Of a DNA stretch of 49,014 bases, positions 46,818-49,014 are shown piece after piece. This stretch comes from Octadecabacter sp. GTDB lineage: Bacteria > Pseudomonadota > Alphaproteobacteria > Rhodobacterales > Rhodobacteraceae. Under the pieces are notes generated by a model. The model saw nothing but the letters and a program-made list of their open reading frames with translations. It was not told where the DNA came from and made no database searches. The stretch's first letter is position 1. Every line of letters begins with the position of its first letter. The stretch is taken from the NCBI GenBank assembly GCA_028825445.1, contig JAPKAD010000015.1:1-49014 (forward strand), written 5' to 3'. Position numbers and translations under genes: made by a program.

Positions 46818-48262
46818 AGTCGTTATTATTCGCGGCCAGCCAACTTTAGCTTCCCTTGCAGGTTAAAAGCAAAGTTGCTTCAGCAGTTTCAATAAGCGAA
46901 TAGCCATGCGTAAATTTTTTTGATCTTAAATACTGCTTATTTTCGTTTCAAACTCTGTCCACAACCGCAAAAAATTTTTGACGCGCACCACCATTACAAA
47001 AAAAATTAGAATAAAAAAATTAACCTCGATTTATGTATTCGCGAAATTCTCACAAAATTAATTTATTATGAAGACTTTACAGTGTCCATCTTAGATAGTG
47101 TTGTGACACCGCGTGATCATTTGTCAAAGCGCATGGTTTTAAAAGTCTGAACAGACATTATGGCGTCATTACCATAAAAAACGAAGTGTCCGAAACATTC
47201 GACATTGTGCGCAGCCTTGATCTCACCATTGATCCGTTCATGAACCCAATTGAAAAATTGCCGATCCAGCTGCCCTTTGCTTTGGCTACATTGGCAGTCT
47301 TTTTGAACATTACATGGGACGACAGATTTGTCTTTCTCACTTGCACAATCCATATGATACCACTTCAACTAACGCGTTCATCGTCAATCTTTTTCGAACG
47401 TTGGTAATGATCACTTTCATCATAGTTATTATTGTAAATTAGTGAGCAATTATGAATGTCGCTGCAATGCTGTCAAACATCCTTGGTAGGGTAGATCTGA
47501 GCGGTTTCGCTATTGGTTTTAGCGCTCACGATAAAGTCAGAAACTTCATCATATCAATGATGTTACTAATCTATCAGCCGTTCTGACACAAAGTCATCGT
47601 GATGAAGGTAAGATTGTTCTCCCTATAAGTTGTAAGACAATCCTGCTGAAATTCTGTAAAAATTACATAATCCTTCCCAATTCGAATGTCTTCAAGTCGC
47701 GCAACATCAATTTCATTCAGCTTCGCTAACGCCATTTTATGTTCACCTTAATCATCTACAGCAATGCTAATCTTCGCAGTTCGAATGAGTTCACCATTAA
47801 AGCTGTGCAAAACCTGCCAGCAGTGCTGAAAGGACTGTCAGCAAATGCATGGCTCGGCGACATTAATAATGCAGGGATGGAGATTGTGGTTATCCGCTAA
47901 TTCGAAAAGTCCAGAAACTAGATCACGTTGGCACGCTTTGAAGCCTTGCGCCTTGCCAAGCATGCAGTCGTTCCATCTGGCGTAACCTTGCCAACCATTA
48001 CCTATACGATTGTGGTTAACTGAATTTGTATTCAGCAAATGTCATTGAGCCAAAAAATCATTTTCCTCATAGTCACAAGACCACTTGAAATTCACCAAAG
48101 TCAGCGCCCAAATCGAAGGCGCACTGGACCGCATGATCGACACGGAAAGCGAAATCAGTGTTGGCAGAGAGCTACTGCGCAATGATGCAGCCAAGGAATA
48201 GCAAAATTTTCTTTTTTGAGGGTTGCTCACCTGTTAGGATTTGCGTATCCCGACGACGTTGG
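46818..48262. other. Eroded tract between kdsA and tRNA-Gln
   Basis: About 1.4 kb has no intact gene. Several protein-like fragments remain. The minus strand at about 47590-47745 reads MALAKLNEIDVARLEDIRIG, then KDYVIFTEFQQDCLTT. The plus strand at 47790-48030 reads FTIKAVQNLPAVLKGLSANA, later ITLARFEALRLAKHAVVPSG, with two internal stops. The plus strand at 48085-48201 ends LDRMIDTESEISVGRELLRN. These look like parts of one or two dead genes I cannot name. The first 300 bases are AT-rich with nothing visible. Confidence 0.5.
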
Positions 48263-48337
48263 TGGGGTGTAGCCAAGTGGTAAGGCAACGCTTTTTGGTA
48301 GCGTGTACCGTAGGTTCGAATCCTACCACCCCAGCCA
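48263..48337 (+). tRNA. tRNA-Gln (anticodon UUG)
   Basis: A full cloverleaf can be drawn. The acceptor arms TGGGGTG (48263-48269) and CACCCCA (48327-48333) pair fully. The D-stem is GCC/GGC. The anticodon stem ACGCT/AGCGT encloses the loop TTTTGGT with TTG at 48295-48297. The T-arm GTAGG-TTCGAAT-CCTAC is perfect. The discriminator is G48334 and CCA is encoded at 48335-48337. Confidence 0.97.
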
Positions 48338-48350
48338 GCTTTATTTATAA

Positions 48351-48368
48351 CCTGTTGTATCCAACAGG
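48351..48368 (+). terminator. Hairpin after tRNA-Gln
   Basis: CCTGTTG-TATC-CAACAGG forms a perfect 7-bp stem 13 bases after the tRNA 3' end, followed by ATATATTTTA. It is probably the transcription terminator of the tRNA gene, though the U-tract is broken by A residues. Confidence 0.6.
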
Positions 48369-48428
48369 ATATATTTTAGCTTATATATTTACCCGCCTAC
48401 CTGGTAGCCTACTCTTGTAGATGAGTAT

Positions 48429-49014
48429 TGACCTGCCCCCCGAGGCTCCCTCATTCATAACGAGAGTTTACGGGTTTGGATTTAATATTTTTTGTCGTCA
48501 GTTTGAGCAAGCGCGTCGTGCGCGGAGCCCTCAACTTGCTCAAGCGCTCGGCGCGCTTCAGCGGGTGTTTGGTTGCACAGAGGTTAGTGCGGTCTGACAT
48601 TGTTGTAATCGTATCGCCAAAGGGCCAGTTTGCGGCGGGCATCGTCTAACGTATCAAAGATTTCCTCGTTCAGCAGCTCGTCTCGAAGGCTGCCATTGAA
48701 AGATTCGATGAAACCATTCTGCTGTGGTTTGCCCGGATCAATGTAATGCCAATCCACGCCGTTATCGCCAGCCCACTTCAGGATCGCGCGACTGGTGAAC
48801 TCTGTGCCGTTATCACTGACGATACAGGCCGGCTTTCCATAGACGCGCACAAGCGCATCCAGCTCGCGTACCACCCTCCGCGCACCAGAGATGCTGGTGT
48901 CGGCCATCAGGCACAGGCTCTCACGACAGCAATCTTCATTCACGGCCAACATACGGAACTTGCGCGATGCGGAGTCAATTGAACAGAGGTTTCGGGAGTG
49001 GCTAGAGACGAACT
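48429..49014 (-). mobile_element. IS3-family (IS407-group-like) insertion sequence, cut by the window end
   Basis: The element's end begins TGACCTGCCCCC at 48429, matching the TG-starting inverted repeats of this IS3 subgroup. The transposase orfB runs inward on the minus strand and the element continues beyond 49014. The target duplication would be the four bases 48425-48428 (GTAT), to be compared with the far end outside the window. It inserted 91 bp downstream of tRNA-Gln. Confidence 0.8.
48482..49014 (-). pseudogene. IS3-family transposase OrfB, partial and with premature stop
   Basis: The readable part is the C-terminal integrase core: [20 protein letters not shown], then [20 protein letters not shown] with a DDE Asp (DNGTEF), then [20 protein letters not shown] with the catalytic Glu (family [16 protein letters not shown]). 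The frame stops at TAA (48584-48586), where the family has HSSLGNQTPAEARRA. Reading through gives PLCNQTPAEARRALEQVEGS up to the natural stop at 48482, so a single S-to-stop change removes about 34 residues. The N-terminal part lies outside the window. All visible catalytic residues are intact, so the truncated protein may or may not work. Confidence 0.85.

Noticed and set aside
47186-47407. 73-codon plus-strand frame and an overlapping 83-codon minus-strand frame after kdsA
   Set aside because: Neither resembles a family and they overlap each other antisense; neither has a ribosome site. Treated as debris.

Overview
The window looks like chromosome of a Rhodobacteraceae/Roseobacter-type alphaproteobacterium. 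The markers are a class I lysyl-tRNA synthetase, a bacterial homologue of the mitochondrial complex I subunit NDUFS4, the mreB-mreC-mreD-mrdA-rodA order, a KpsT/KpsE/KdsA capsule block, and DUF4864, SseB-like and UDG-like proteins of the kind common in that family. The genus cannot be fixed from the sequence alone. No plasmid or phage backbone is visible.

Layout. (1) 1-5 kb is a very AT-rich, gene-poor segment. It has one convincing gene, a LuxR-type regulator (138-1205, minus), an (CGAATG)8 microsatellite and eroded coding fragments. (2) 5-8.5 kb holds an LpxL/HtrB-type acyltransferase, a fossil IS1380-family element, a small exported protein and the NDUFS4 homologue. (3) 8.7-13.2 kb holds uvrB, a rhodanese-like protein and a DUF4864 protein, separated by eroded DNA. 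(4) 13.3-17.7 kb holds lysS, a TerB-like protein, and nadD-dacB, which abut. (5) 19-22 kb holds ettA, a PhnA/YjdM-type zinc-ribbon protein and a cold-shock protein with a clear terminator. (6) 22.1-26 kb holds tesA divergent from the ABC pair ybbA-ybbP. (7) 26.2-33.1 kb holds gltX, glutamine-type nadE, an exported MORN-repeat protein and an SDR. (8) 33.3-35 kb holds leuA, preceded by a leucine-rich leader peptide that looks leaderless. (9) 35.3-42 kb is the rod-shape operon, ending in an overlapping 2-hydroxyacid dehydrogenase gene. (10) 42-46.8 kb holds an SseB-like/UDG-like pair divergent from kpsT-kpsE-kdsA. (11) 46.8-49 kb is eroded DNA, tRNA-Gln(UUG) and the end of an IS3-family element with a broken transposase.

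How the genes fit together. Much of the window serves the cell envelope: lipid A acylation, PBP4-type peptidase, MreBCD/PBP2/RodA elongation machinery, lipoprotein/lipid ABC permease, capsule export and Kdo synthesis. The rest is housekeeping: tRNA charging, NAD synthesis by two enzymes, leucine synthesis and DNA repair. Housekeeping genes are separated by unusually long tracts (0.5-3 kb) that carry recognisable dead genes, so the chromosome appears to be in an IS-driven erosion phase.

The most interesting signal is the leuA leader. A 17-codon ORF has 7 leucine codons, starts about where transcription should begin, overlaps a perfect 10-bp hairpin at its stop codon and lacks a U-tract terminator. 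I found no clearly new multigene system.
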